Shown here one piece after another: positions 34,431 through 44,000 of a stretch of DNA of 64,000 bases (positions are counted from its first letter, which is position 1; each line of letters starts with the position of its first letter). Position numbers and translations under genes: made by a program. The notes beneath the pieces are model-generated. The model searched no databases. It saw only the letters and a list, made by a program, of their open reading frames with translations, and was not told where the DNA came from. The DNA comes from Datura wrightii (taxonomy: Eukaryota > Streptophyta > Magnoliopsida > Solanales > Solanaceae): the NCBI GenBank assembly GCA_035772735.1, contig JASDFA010000016.1:168397001-168461000 (forward strand), written 5' to 3'.

Positions 34431-35782
34431 AAAGTGATGACATAAATGAAGACTTCCCAGATGAGCAACTCTTGGCAGTGGGAGAAGCTGAAGTTCCCTG
34501 GTATGTAGACATAGTCAACTTGCTAGTGAGCGGAGTTTACCCACCTGAAACAACAGACCAGCAAAGAAGGAAATTGAGGCATGACAGCCGACATTATGTG
34601 TGGGATGAGCCATATTTGTTCAAGCAGGGACCAGACCAGGTAATGAGAAGATGCATCCCAGAGAGTCAGATAGCAGAAGTGTTAAGGGGCTGCCATTCTT
34701 CATTGTATGGAGGGCATCACGGAAGTGAGAGAACAGCGCACAAGGTTCTACAGTCAGGTTTCTTTTGGCCAACACTGTTCAGAGACTCTATGGCGTATGT
34801 CAAAATGTGTGATAGATGTCAGCGTACAGGATCAATTGGCAGAAGACAAGAGATGCCTTTGCAGAACATACTGGAAGTTGAGCCCTTTGATGTATGGGGC
34901 ATTGACTTCATGGGTCCATTCCCACTGTCATTTGGTAATCGTTACATCTTGGTGGCTGTAGATTATGTATCAAAATGGGTGGAAGCAATAGCTTGCCCCA
35001 GAAATGACAACAAGGTAGTAACGAAGTTTGTGAAAAAACACATCCTCACAAGGTTTGGGACACCCCGAGCAATTACCAGTGCCGGAGGGGCTCATTTTGT
35101 CAATGCAAGTTTCAAGAAATTACTAGCCAAGTATGGGGTGCGCCATAAAGTGGCAACAGCATACCACCCTCAAACTAGTGGGCAAGTAGAGGTGTCAAAT
35201 AGGGAGGTGAAGCAGATTCTTCAGAAAACGGTGAATACACAACGGAATGATTGGTCAAGCAAACTCGATGATGCGTTCTGGGCCTACCGAACTGCTTATA
35301 AGACACCGATTGGAACGTCACCATATCGATTGGTCTACGGCAAAGCATGTCATCTCCCGGTGGAATTAGAGCACCGAGCTTTCTGGGGTGTCAGAAAGCT
35401 AAATATGGACTCAGAGCTGGCGGGAAAAAAGAGACTAATGTAGCTCAGTGAACTTGATGAGTTCCGCTGGCATGCCTATGAGAGTTCTAAGTACTACAAG
35501 GAAAGAACCAAAAGATGGCATGATAAGCATGTGGTGCATCGCATTTTCGAGCCGGGACAGAAAGTTTTGCTCTTTAATTTGAGATTAAAGTTGTTTCCTG
35601 GTAAGCTAAGGTCTAAATGGTCGGGACCTTTTGAAGTGGTGAGAATGACCCCTCACGGGGCCGTAGAACTGTGGCAAGAAGATCGGAGTGCTACGTTCTT
35701 GGTAAATGGGCAGAGATGTAAGCACTACTGGGGGGAGGACAAGGATCGTGAAAAATCGTCCATCACCCTAGTGGATAATTGA
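34431..35782 (+). pseudogene. pol: Element B integrase, second catalytic Asp replaced by Ala
   Basis: HHCC zinc domain at about 34690-34825 (YGGHHGSERTAHKVLQSGFFWP, CDRCQRTG). The DDE core has Asp at 34904-34906 (WGIDFMGPFP) and Glu at 35189-35191 (GQVEVSNREVKQ). The second Asp is GCC (Ala) at 35091-35093, where integrases read Asp. TAG at 35441-35443 interrupts the C-terminal domain. The polyprotein then runs to its stop at 35780-35782. No chromodomain is seen, as expected for Athila. Confidence 0.92.
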
Positions 35783-36082
35783 GCATAAAGGACGTCGAGC
35801 CGCGACGGTAAACCAGGCGCTGCACGGGAGGCAACCCGTGAAAAATATATTTTTTTCTTTTGTTTAGTAAAGTGTAAATAGTTTTAATTTTAATTTTTAT
35901 TTATCTTGATTTAGTACAAAATTTTCATTTTAGTAGTATTTTTCATTTTAGTTAGGGAAATCTATTAATCTAACCAATTTTGTTTAGTAAGGTGATTTTC
36001 AGGTCAATCGGAGAAAAATATGCATGGAGTCGGGAAGGAAAAGGCAAGGTATGAAAAATGAATAAAATGAAGAGACAGTGCA
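35783..36082 (+). other. Spacer after gag-pol (element B)
   Basis: Non-coding and A/T-rich. The conserved block GAGGCAACCCGTGAA just after the stop also occurs in A. No gene is seen. Confidence 0.6.
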
Positions 36083-36240
36083 CTGGGGCGTTGGCTCCGT
36101 GTCACGGAGGAGGGGCTCCGCGTTACCCTCCGTGACACGTTGAGGTTAAATCTGAATTTTTAAAAAAATCCAGTGAGCCATCGCGTTAGCTCCGTGTCAC
36201 GGAGGAGGGGCTCCACGTTACCCTCCGTGACACGTTGCCC
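36083..36240 (+). repeat. Internal GC-rich hairpin cluster upstream of the extra ORF (element B)
   Basis: Two units, each CGTGTCACGGAGG ... CCTCCGTGACACG with a short loop, at about 36098-36141 and 36195-36236. Arms are the same as in the U3 hairpins of the LTRs. A GCCGGGTCAC / GTTGCCGGGTGACC pair follows (36250-36285). Likely a second promoter-type block inside the element. Confidence 0.85.
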
Positions 36241-36285
36241 TATATTCAGTGCCGGGTCACACCAGGTTGCCGGGTGACCTGCGTG

Positions 36286-36434
36286 TTTTTCTTCTTTTTA
36301 ACCCCAATTTTTGCCCTTTTTTCCTTCATTTTCTCTCTTTTCCGTGACCAAACACCTAAATTCCCTCTCCCAACCAATGTGCCACGCTACTAAGCAAACT
36401 ATTTGTCAAGTTTCTTCGGTTATTCAACGTAAAG
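36286..36434 (+). promoter_or_regulatory. Pyrimidine-rich leader of the extra ORF (predicted 5' UTR exon)
   Basis: TTCTTCTTTTT and TTCCTTCATTTTCTCTC stretches resemble plant Y-patch core promoters. They are followed by an AC-rich leader-like segment (CCAAACACCTAAATTCCC) ending in AAAG before a splice donor. There is no clear TATA box; CTATATT at about 36240 is weak. Conserved in A. Confidence 0.5.
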
Positions 36435-37147
36435 GTATGTTTTCCTCGTTTCTCTCAGGTTTTTGGCGATTTTAGTCGAATTTGAGCATGTGAGGTGAGA
36501 TATATCATCCTACGTAGCAATTTAGCATGATATTGAATTATTCTTTGATTGATAGATGTTCGGAATGTTGTAACTAGCGTTTGAACTTGTCGATTGCGTG
36601 AATGATTCGAATTTGATTGTAAAATTGAATTCTAGGGCTTGGGTTGTTGAAATCGAATTGGGTAACTTGATAAATTGGTGAATTATATGCCGGGGTGTGT
36701 TTGTGAATTGAGATAAGTCGTTGTAAATATTGTTTGAGTGTAATAGACGACGAATTCTCGAATTTTTGGGAAAATGTAAAAATTGTTCAAATTGGTTTGA
36801 TTATTTGGATTCGTATGTATATATATATATAATTTTTGTCGTTGTTTTTGGTTGTTATTTTCGTTGCTAAGTGCGATGGTTGAGTTGCTAGCGATAGTAG
36901 GATTGGGATTAGCTGTATGAAGTCTAAGTAGTACGCTAAAAGTTATACTGACGAAATTTTTTTTGTGAACGCACTAAGCAATAAATTGTATAGTTGTTTG
37001 TGTTTGGGTTGTAAATAAAGTAATCCTTGCCGTAGTATCGTAAAAGTAGCTAAGGACTAAGTGTGGGGTGAACTTAGTTTAACCCGACCTTAGCCGAAGC
37101 TAATATGCATTTAGCTTGACATTGTGCTTGTTTATTGATGTTGACAG
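36435..37147 (+). other. Predicted 5' UTR intron of the extra ORF (element B)
   Basis: Donor AAAG|GTATGTTTTC at 36435 and acceptor TTATTGATGTTGACAG ending at 37147, five bases before the ATG at 37153. The 713-bp interior is T-rich with many stops, as in plant leader introns. Both sites are conserved in A (705 bp). Splicing is inferred from sequence. Confidence 0.6.
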
Positions 37148-37152
37148 GCACA

Positions 37153-38373
37153 ATGGCTAGTAGGCAGGATAAGGGTAAAGGTGCTTCTACTTCAGGAACC
37201 GGGAGAAAACGAATGAGATTGGGCACTGCAGTCCCAGCTGCACCAGCTATTCCGCGCGGCCAGCGCCGCCAATACGGAACGAGGTGGGTGACCGATGAAG
37301 GGAAGAAGTGGTACGCTAAACATAAGGAGAATAAGTACTTCCCTGAGGAGCATATTTCACGGGAACCACTAGCACAGGAGTTCCCCCGTATTGTGCAAAG
37401 GACCGAGGCAGCTGGGCTCAGCTTTATATTTCAGGAGCCCAACGAGTGCAACCTACATTTAGTCCGGGAGTTCTATGCAAATTGGAATCCAGCCATCAGA
37501 AGCCACACAATAAAAATCAGAGGGCAGATTGTCACTCTGGAACCCCAGAAATTAAATGCCATCATTGGAGCGCGGGACACAGACGCCCACATTCTCCGCC
37601 AGCTGAATATCACCCCACCATACACTGATATTAGACGCACTTTGTGTGGGGCGCGATCCACAGCCCGATGGAGCAGACATAAGGAGAGAGGTTACCACCA
37701 GACTCTGCCTTATTCACAGATGAACAGGGAGGCCAGAATATGGCTGAAAATAGTGTGTTCGTGTCTGATCCCGGGGGTTCACATGACGGATGTGACTCGG
37801 GACCGAGTGTGCCTGGTGTATGCCCTGATGAAAGGGCTGGAGATTAATGTTGGGGCGGTCATCATATCCGCCATGAAGAGAGACCGACTACACCAGGGCC
37901 ACAGTTATGGATTTGGCGGACTTATCACCACTTTTCTCCCGGGCCTCGACGTTGAGGAAGAGGCTTTGGACTACATCCCGCAGTTGGAGCGGAGAGCCCT
38001 TGATGTGACAAAAACTAAGGCCCCCGACACCACACACGGGCCAGTGCTAACACTGGGCGAGCGACATGCTCGTGACAATCAGTACATGGCACGAATGTTT
38101 GGTATGCAGATGCTTCAGCTCCGGATTGGTGGGAGACCAGCCATGGAGGATGAGTTATGGCAGCTGGAGCTGGATTACCCATTTGGCGAGAACGCCAGAG
38201 CTTTGTGCCGAGTGGGACCAGCCTTCGTTGAGCCCACTAATGATGATGTCTCCACGGACGAGAAGACACATCGGGAGGACTCCGATGTGGAGTCCGATGA
38301 CGACGATGGAGGTGACTCGGACATGGGCGATGAGGCAGCAGCACCGGATGAAGAAGTCGAATATTTCGACTGA
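37153..38373 (+). CDS. Intact extra ORF of Athila-like element (plant transposon-protein-like)
   Basis: 406 codons with no interruption, starting MASRQDKGKG; an in-frame upstream ATG at 37135 lies inside the predicted intron and is not chosen. Basic N-terminus with a possible nuclear signal (RKRMRLG, residues 18-24). The globular region includes HLVREFYANWNP, IRGQIVTLEPQKLNAIIG, IWLKIVCSCLIPGVHMTDVTRD and VCLVYALMKGLEINVGAVI. The C-terminal tail of about 35 residues is mostly Asp/Glu (DSDVESDDDDGGDSDMGD). No signal peptide or membrane helix is evident, so an envelope role is unlikely. It resembles the putative plant transposon protein domain; function unknown. Confidence 0.85.
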   Translation: MASRQDKGKGASTSGTGRKRMRLGTAVPAAPAIPRGQRRQYGTRWVTDEGKKWYAKHKENKYFPEEHISREPLAQEFPRIVQRTEAAGLSFIFQEPNECNLHLVREFYANWNPAIRSHTIKIRGQIVTLEPQKLNAIIGARDTDAHILRQLNITPPYTDIRRTLCGARSTARWSRHKERGYHQTLPYSQMNREARIWLKIVCSCLIPGVHMTDVTRDRVCLVYALMKGLEINVGAVIISAMKRDRLHQGHSYGFGGLITTFLPGLDVEEEALDYIPQLERRALDVTKTKAPDTTHGPVLTLGERHARDNQYMARMFGMQMLQLRIGGRPAMEDELWQLELDYPFGENARALCRVGPAFVEPTNDDVSTDEKTHREDSDVESDDDDGGDSDMGDEAAAPDEEVEYFD

Positions 38374-40297
38374 TCAGGGAGTTCCACCACCCGAAATTTT
38401 GTGATTTGTAATTTTTGTGAACACTGGGGACAGTGTTCGATTTAAGTGTGGGGTGGGAAGTAGTTAGGTGCTGGGGCTGGGCTAATCTGTTGTATGTTCT
38501 TCCTCTGTTTTGCATGTATGTTTTTATGTTTCCCTGTGGTTGTGAACTGATTTGTGTTGTATCTGTATAGGTACATATTTTTGTAGTAAGTGGTGTGTGT
38601 TGTGAAAGGTTGTGGTTGCCAGTGTAAATATTTTGTAAATTTTGTAAATATTTTTTTTTCTATCGAAATGATCGATATTTTTCAAAATTTTTGCGAAAAT
38701 ATTTTGCACATATAAAGAAAATATTTTGTAAATAGTTTTCCATCGAAATGATCGATGTTTTGCAAAAAATTTTTGATTTTTATTTTTGGGTTTCTCGGAG
38801 TTTGTTTTCGGTTCTTTTACCGAGAATAGTTCCATTGAACCGATGTCATAGTTAGTGATCGTTCCCTATGATGGATGGATGACGACCGTCTTAAGAGAAA
38901 TGTAGTCGATAGGAGTAGGATTTTTAATTTGTTTTCAGTTTTTCTTTGGTGGATTGCATCACTGAACCTGTAGTTACTAAATGGTTGTGAAATTTTGGTT
39001 GCGTGTTGTAACTGATATTCAGAATGTAAAAGTGATTCGTTTGAAAGCATGCAATTTTGTAAATATGTTGAGTTACCTAGGCTGTAGAATTCGATTCTGT
39101 GTGATTGAGGCTTAATTTTGAATTCATGTAATTGGTTAATTAAAGAGTCTGTGAATGCATCTTGAATCCAGCATGTGCATAAAGTGTGAAGTGAGGTATT
39201 GTTATTCCATGCTATTGTGAAGTGTCTAGAACTTTCCTGGTGTGTGTACAAAATGAAATGAAGGAAGTGTAGTGTTGGAAAGGATGTAGGCATTTCTTTG
39301 TTTTAACCGAGAGTTTCTATTTTTTTCTTATCATACGCTACCTTTTTATGTGACTGTATACCCTAGTCAGCCCGTTGAGCCTTTAGCTGATTATTTCTTT
39401 CTTTTGTCCAAAATTGTATAAACTAAGCTTTATTCCTTCTTTTCATTAGCCGTAAAGTCTATACAAAACTCTTAAGCGCTTAAGAAAAGAAAAATTTTCC
39501 CGAAGTGTCAAAGAGTGAGAAGAGTGGAAAGAAAAGAAAAGCAGAGTGAAGAAAGAAAAGAAGAGGTTGAAGAGGCACTTGGTATAATGAAATGATAATG
39601 AAGGTGCATGAAAACCCTTTGTTGTTGTGTCAAGTGTGTTTGATGAAATGGGCCATACGAAAGTAAACAAGCATGAATGGGATGAGAGGAAAAAGAAAAG
39701 AGAGAAACAATGTTCATGAGTTGATGGGAATGTGTTGAAAAGGCGCTTAAGGATGCTAGTGACTATTATTGGCTAATCCAATATATACTAGTTCCATAGC
39801 TTCCATTGCAACCCATTAAAGTCCTACGTGATCTTACATTGCATTTCTTTATATTAGTGGAGTAATACACTAAGGGCAAGCCTATGGGTCATGACATGAG
39901 GCATGTGAATTCTTTTGGGAGAGAGAGTGAAATTAATTTTTACATGCCCCTACTTGAATGTTTGTGTGTTGCATGAACATAAAGGGGAAGATTCTCTTGA
40001 GTTGTGAGGGCACATGCTTGATGAAAGATTGACTTTCGTGTCGGATATCTTGATTAGCTGATTTGCATGAGTTTGCCGATATCGAGAGTCGATTCTTAAA
40101 GTCTAGGAAGTCTTGATGTATTAAAGGTCATTGCATTGTTAAGACCATGCATGTTTTCTTGATGATTTGCAAAAAATGAATAATCGGGATGACCGTAGCA
40201 TAAATTGTCGCACCATAGTAGCAAGGGTTGGGATGTAATTTGCATGAGTTGTGTATGTGTTGTTCGAGGACGAACAAGGATTTAAGTGTGGGGTAAG
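38374..40297 (+). other. Element B 3' untranslated region
   Basis: 1.9 kb with no gene. A repeated ATCGAAATGATCGAT motif with TTTT.CAAAA context occurs at 38661-38677 and 38742-38756. A stretch conserved with A and A0 precedes the PPT. Frequent antisense ORFs are low-complexity artefacts. Confidence 0.8.
40260..40297 (+). other. PPT-proximal hairpin and polypurine tract of element B
   Basis: TTGTTCG-AGGA-CGAACAA perfect hairpin at 40260-40277, then TTTAAGTGTGGGGTAAG to the LTR start at 40298. Confidence 0.88.
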
Positions 40298-41722
40298 TGA
40301 TCTTGGGCAGATTTATATGCCCAAGTGATACTCAAACGTATCATTTTTGCCTTGTTTATTGTGCAATGTGTATACATTTTCATGTAATTGGTAATAAAAT
40401 GTGAATTTATACTAACCAACATGATTAGCATTGTTTTGCAGGTAAAATATGATTTTTAGGAGCTAAAATGCATGTTGGAACAATATCGGAGTTGGACTTG
40501 GATGCAAGCATGGAAAAGACATTGGAATGTACAATGTAAAGGGGCTCCGCGATGGAGCCGTGCCACGCTACCATCGCGGAGGCACACTGCCTGGAGGGTG
40601 ATTTAATTGGCAATTTCCAGTGAAGCCTCGCGACAGCTCTGTGGCACGGAGATAAGCATCCGCGTTGGCCTTCGTGCCACGTTGAGGCTATATTCTCGGA
40701 CCCTGGATTTCCAGTGAGGGTCCGCGTCCACGCCGTGTCACGGAGGCAGTGCTCCGCGTTGGCCTCCGTGACACGTTGCTTGTTATTCCGGGAAAAATTC
40801 CCAATAGTATAAATAGAACACTTAGGCTTATTTTTAATTAATTCAGACTTGGTGGAGCAAGGACGTGGGTTAGAGGCAGTTGAGGGACGAAAAAGCTAAG
40901 GGTTTTTCTCTCTTTCTTTCTTCTTTCAATCAATTGTTTGTATGATTAACACTTGTTTTAGGATGATTAATCCACAAATGAGTGGCTAATTCTCTTCCTT
41001 GCTGAGGTTATGAACAATGGTGATGAATTTTGATTGTTAATTATATGGTTTTTCATCTTCTTCTTCTATGTTGTTCTATTAATTCTTGTTTCTACTGCAT
41101 TAGTGTGTGGCTGACATTAATGTACATCTAAAAAGTCCAATTTCACTCGAGAGAGCACGAAATTGGAAAGTTGTGAATTAATAGGGTATTGTTCTTAGCT
41201 TGATTTGGGAAAATTGGGTTTTGATGTGCTTTCCTGATAGAAATATACTTGAAAGCCGTATTAGTCAATTTAGGAACCGGAATTGGATTGATAGGTCATA
41301 AATTGCATTTGATCACAGAAATGTAGACGAATGGTTTATGATTCTAAAGTGAGATTAAATACGAGAGTTTTAATCTCTAGGCTAATGTTCTTGGCTAGCA
41401 ACATGAAGAGAAGAATAATCGAATTATGATTATAATCAAGTTCATTACTTGTTCTTAACCTTGGCATGCTCATATCCATAGTTTCAATTCACAGTAGATA
41501 TTTGTTAATAGTTTAGTATATAGTATATAAACAAAATTATTTAACTTTTGGTTACGTTGTTGTCAGCATAATTAGAAGTAAAGCTAGAATATAGTATAGT
41601 TAAGCAATTTTACTTATCCAGAGTCTCCTTGGTTCGATACTTGGCTTACTTAGCCACTTTATTACTTGTTTTACCACGTGCACTTGCGTGTCGGTTTTAA
41701 CCTATAACCAAAGCACCAGACA
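40298..41722 (+). repeat. 3' LTR of element B
   Basis: 1425 bp, collinear and equal in length to 28845-30269. It ends CACCAGACA, followed by CTTAT (41723-41727). TATA box at 40808-40815, U3 hairpins at 40541-40778. Confidence 0.97.
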
Positions 41723-41727
41723 CTTAT

Positions 41728-41920
41728 CAGACTTAGACATGTATTCAACTTCAAATGTTCATTCTGTTGTTATGTTGGGTTAGACTTCCGCTGAGTTTAT
41801 AATTGTGTTTTTTTCATGTTTATTGAATGTTTTAGTGAATGCTTATGCCATGGGTTGACTTGGCGTGTCTCGGGGTCCCTTGTCCTACGTCTACAATCCG
41901 AGCCTCCGTTCGGGTCCTGA
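41728..41920 (+). repeat. 3' LTR of D3, right part
   Basis: Resumes the LTR interrupted at 28844. It contains CCATGGGTTGACTTGG, CTCGGGGTCCCTTGTCC and TCTACAATCCGAG, matching the last 200 bp of the LTR at 17547. The terminal GTGACA is not seen; the sequence changes after CGGGTCCTGA. Confidence 0.85.
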
Positions 41921-42408
41921 AAGAGATGAATTGAGATTATATCATAGTATTCATCGTGGGAAAAGAATATACACAGTGTGACAAATGCTAGGAGCATCAT
42001 AGAAACTTTCCTGTTCAATTGTTCATAATATTAGTGGGATTCTGATGTCTTGCTGTCATACCAAGGCCTTAGAAGCTTATAGGTAGCTGTTGGGCCTAAC
42101 TTGGTAAAGTTGGGCAGCATAGGACGCAGCTGGGCGATCTAACTTTCGATTTGACGCCTATAGATAGTAAAGCTCGCCCGTAGACGTACCTTGACGCTTC
42201 CAGGGCCAGAATCTTGATAGGAAAGTCTTACCCTCGAGTCGATGGCACCAGGGTTGCCTAATGAACTGAGCGATAGCCTTCTATATGATTGGATATTGTC
42301 AATGACCGTTAGCTTTAGTCGACTTACTACTTGTTGCATAGGTCACTCAGGGAACCACCTAGTTTTTAGAAATCTGATAGACTAAGTAACATATTAAGGG
42401 GGAAAATT
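41921..42408 (+). other. 3' internal remnant of a family E LTR element
   Basis: Unrecognised non-coding sequence ending in a purine tract (TTAAGGGGGAAAA, about 42394-42406) just before the LTR-like start TGTTAGGGATTATAC. Its position fits a 3' UTR and PPT. No ORF or protein motif is identified. Confidence 0.5.
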
Positions 42409-44000
42409 TGTTAGGGATTATACGTGGGGCCAACACCTTGGGCTACTCTTGCAGACGCCCACGTACATGTTACCGCGAAGGGCTAGATCCAGATATACAT
42501 TTCCTATGAGGATATGAATTGCTCAAGGGAGCTATATGTTGTCTGGACAAACTAAGTTAACATCTAAAGGACTAGAACCATAGTATCTTAGTATTACCTT
42601 CAGGCGAAGAATTATAGTAAGCCACTTGTGGGAAGTTAGGGCTGACTACCTGGGAGCATGGTTGCTTCGTAGCAACCCTACGGTTGTTCTAAGAGAAGGA
42701 ATTAAATAGATGGTCACCTGCGACCTTGCTGTTCTCTTATGAGATATCACCATCCTAGGATGATCTTCAAAGTATCGCTTAGGTCATCCCGTACCTCTCC
42801 CTAGTTTGTCTAGACTGATAGAGGTTGTAATTGCTTCCAGAACCCACTAGTCAGGTGTAGGCACATAGGGTGCGCCTGTTGGTAGCTATATTGGTTGTTT
42901 AGGGGCGAGTAGTGGTTGTGTTAAGCCTAAAGAGCTAGATACGCCTAGTGAATGACTATATTAAGGCTATAGCATCATACTCCTGTAGGGATTAACCCAC
43001 CTTAGTTGGTCTCCCGTTAAACGACCTCAAGATTGCTAACTGTATCATTGCCTACGGGGCTACAGAGTGCTCAGAGGAGCTATGTGATGTCTGAAAGGAC
43101 TATATTCAGGCCTACAAGGCTAGAGCAAAGTCTATTTGCATATGGCTTTCCTTTATGCCGTAGCAGCATTACTGACCCTCTGTGGAGCCTTGCGAGCCCA
43201 GGGTGTAGTTATAGAAGCTGAGAGGGCTCAGATATAGTTACAAGAACCATGGTCTCAGTTGCAGTCCTACAAGCTGGATAGGCTTGGATATAGCTACTTG
43301 TGACACCATAGTGACCTAGTTAGGGGGTATATAGATTGTATTGTACTTACCGGGGCTTATGGGGGTCCAAGTTGGTTAGCTCTGTGTAGATTATACCTTT
43401 CGGGCTTTTAGGGTCTGGCTAGGTTTTTGTTTGCATACTTTCTTGCTAGATATAGCTCATGAATTTATAATTGTACAACTTATGCTCTTATTTGTATAGT
43501 TGTCTACTAGATGCAGACTATGGTTATAAAAGCATACATGTTAACTTCTGCTCCCTTTCGCTTATTACTTTTAGTTCTTTCTCAGCTTCTATTCAGTTAT
43601 TATTATTACCTTACATATTCGGTACATATTGTATTGACGGTCACACATGGGGTGCTGCATACTTGCCTGCAGGTTTAGACATATAGGTTTCAGGACCTCC
43701 TTTAGCAGCTATTCAGAGTCAGCAGATTGGTCAGCTCCTTTCATTCGGAGTTTTCAGGTAGTAGAGGTTTGCTTGTCCTTTATTATATAGATCTTCGTTA
43801 GGCTGGGGCCCTTTCCCAATAAATTTGTTTCACTCTTAGAGGCTTGCAGGCCATAGTCTTCAGTTCCTAGCTAGTTGCGCGTTATTGGCCGTGTGGGGCC
43901 TATATATGCTATGTTTTGTGTGTTGGATGTGTGGGGTCTAGTTTAGCTATTAGTTAGTAGCCTTGTCGGCTATAGTTCATATATGACTGCTTGAAGATCA
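42409..44000 (+). repeat. LTR of family E, 3' truncated
   Basis: Begins after the purine tract at 42408. Its last 400 bp match the E fragment at 2114-2500 (CGGTACATATTGTATTGACGG stem-loop, GGGGCCCTTTCCC, TAGAGGCTTGCAGG, GTGTGGGGCC). It stops near GCTTGAAGATC, where Tekay-type LTR sequence starts; the short GAAGATCAAG overlap suggests an illegitimate join. The clade of E is not recognised. Confidence 0.65.

Larger units (their letters stand above)
28845..41722 (+). mobile_element. Complete Athila-like element B
   Basis: 12,878 bp with two 1425-bp LTRs and a perfect 5-bp target duplication CTTAT (28840-28844, 41723-41727). Order: 5' LTR, tRNA-Asp PBS, gag, protease, RT, RNase H, integrase, hairpin cluster, leader with predicted intron, 406-aa extra ORF, 1.9-kb 3' UTR, PPT, 3' LTR. 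LTRs differ at about 23 positions by eye (about 1.6%), making B the youngest complete element here. Seven nonsense codons and one frameshift disable gag-pol. Confidence 0.97.

Noticed and set aside
37153..38373. Envelope protein call for the extra ORF
   Set aside because: No signal peptide, transmembrane helix or cysteine-rich ectodomain is visible; basic N-terminus and acidic tail fit a soluble protein better.
42409..44000. Host gene in the moderately GC-balanced stretch after element B
   Set aside because: Only ORFs of 60-75 codons, no splice-linked exon pattern; the right part matches another LTR copy at 2114, so it is repeat sequence.
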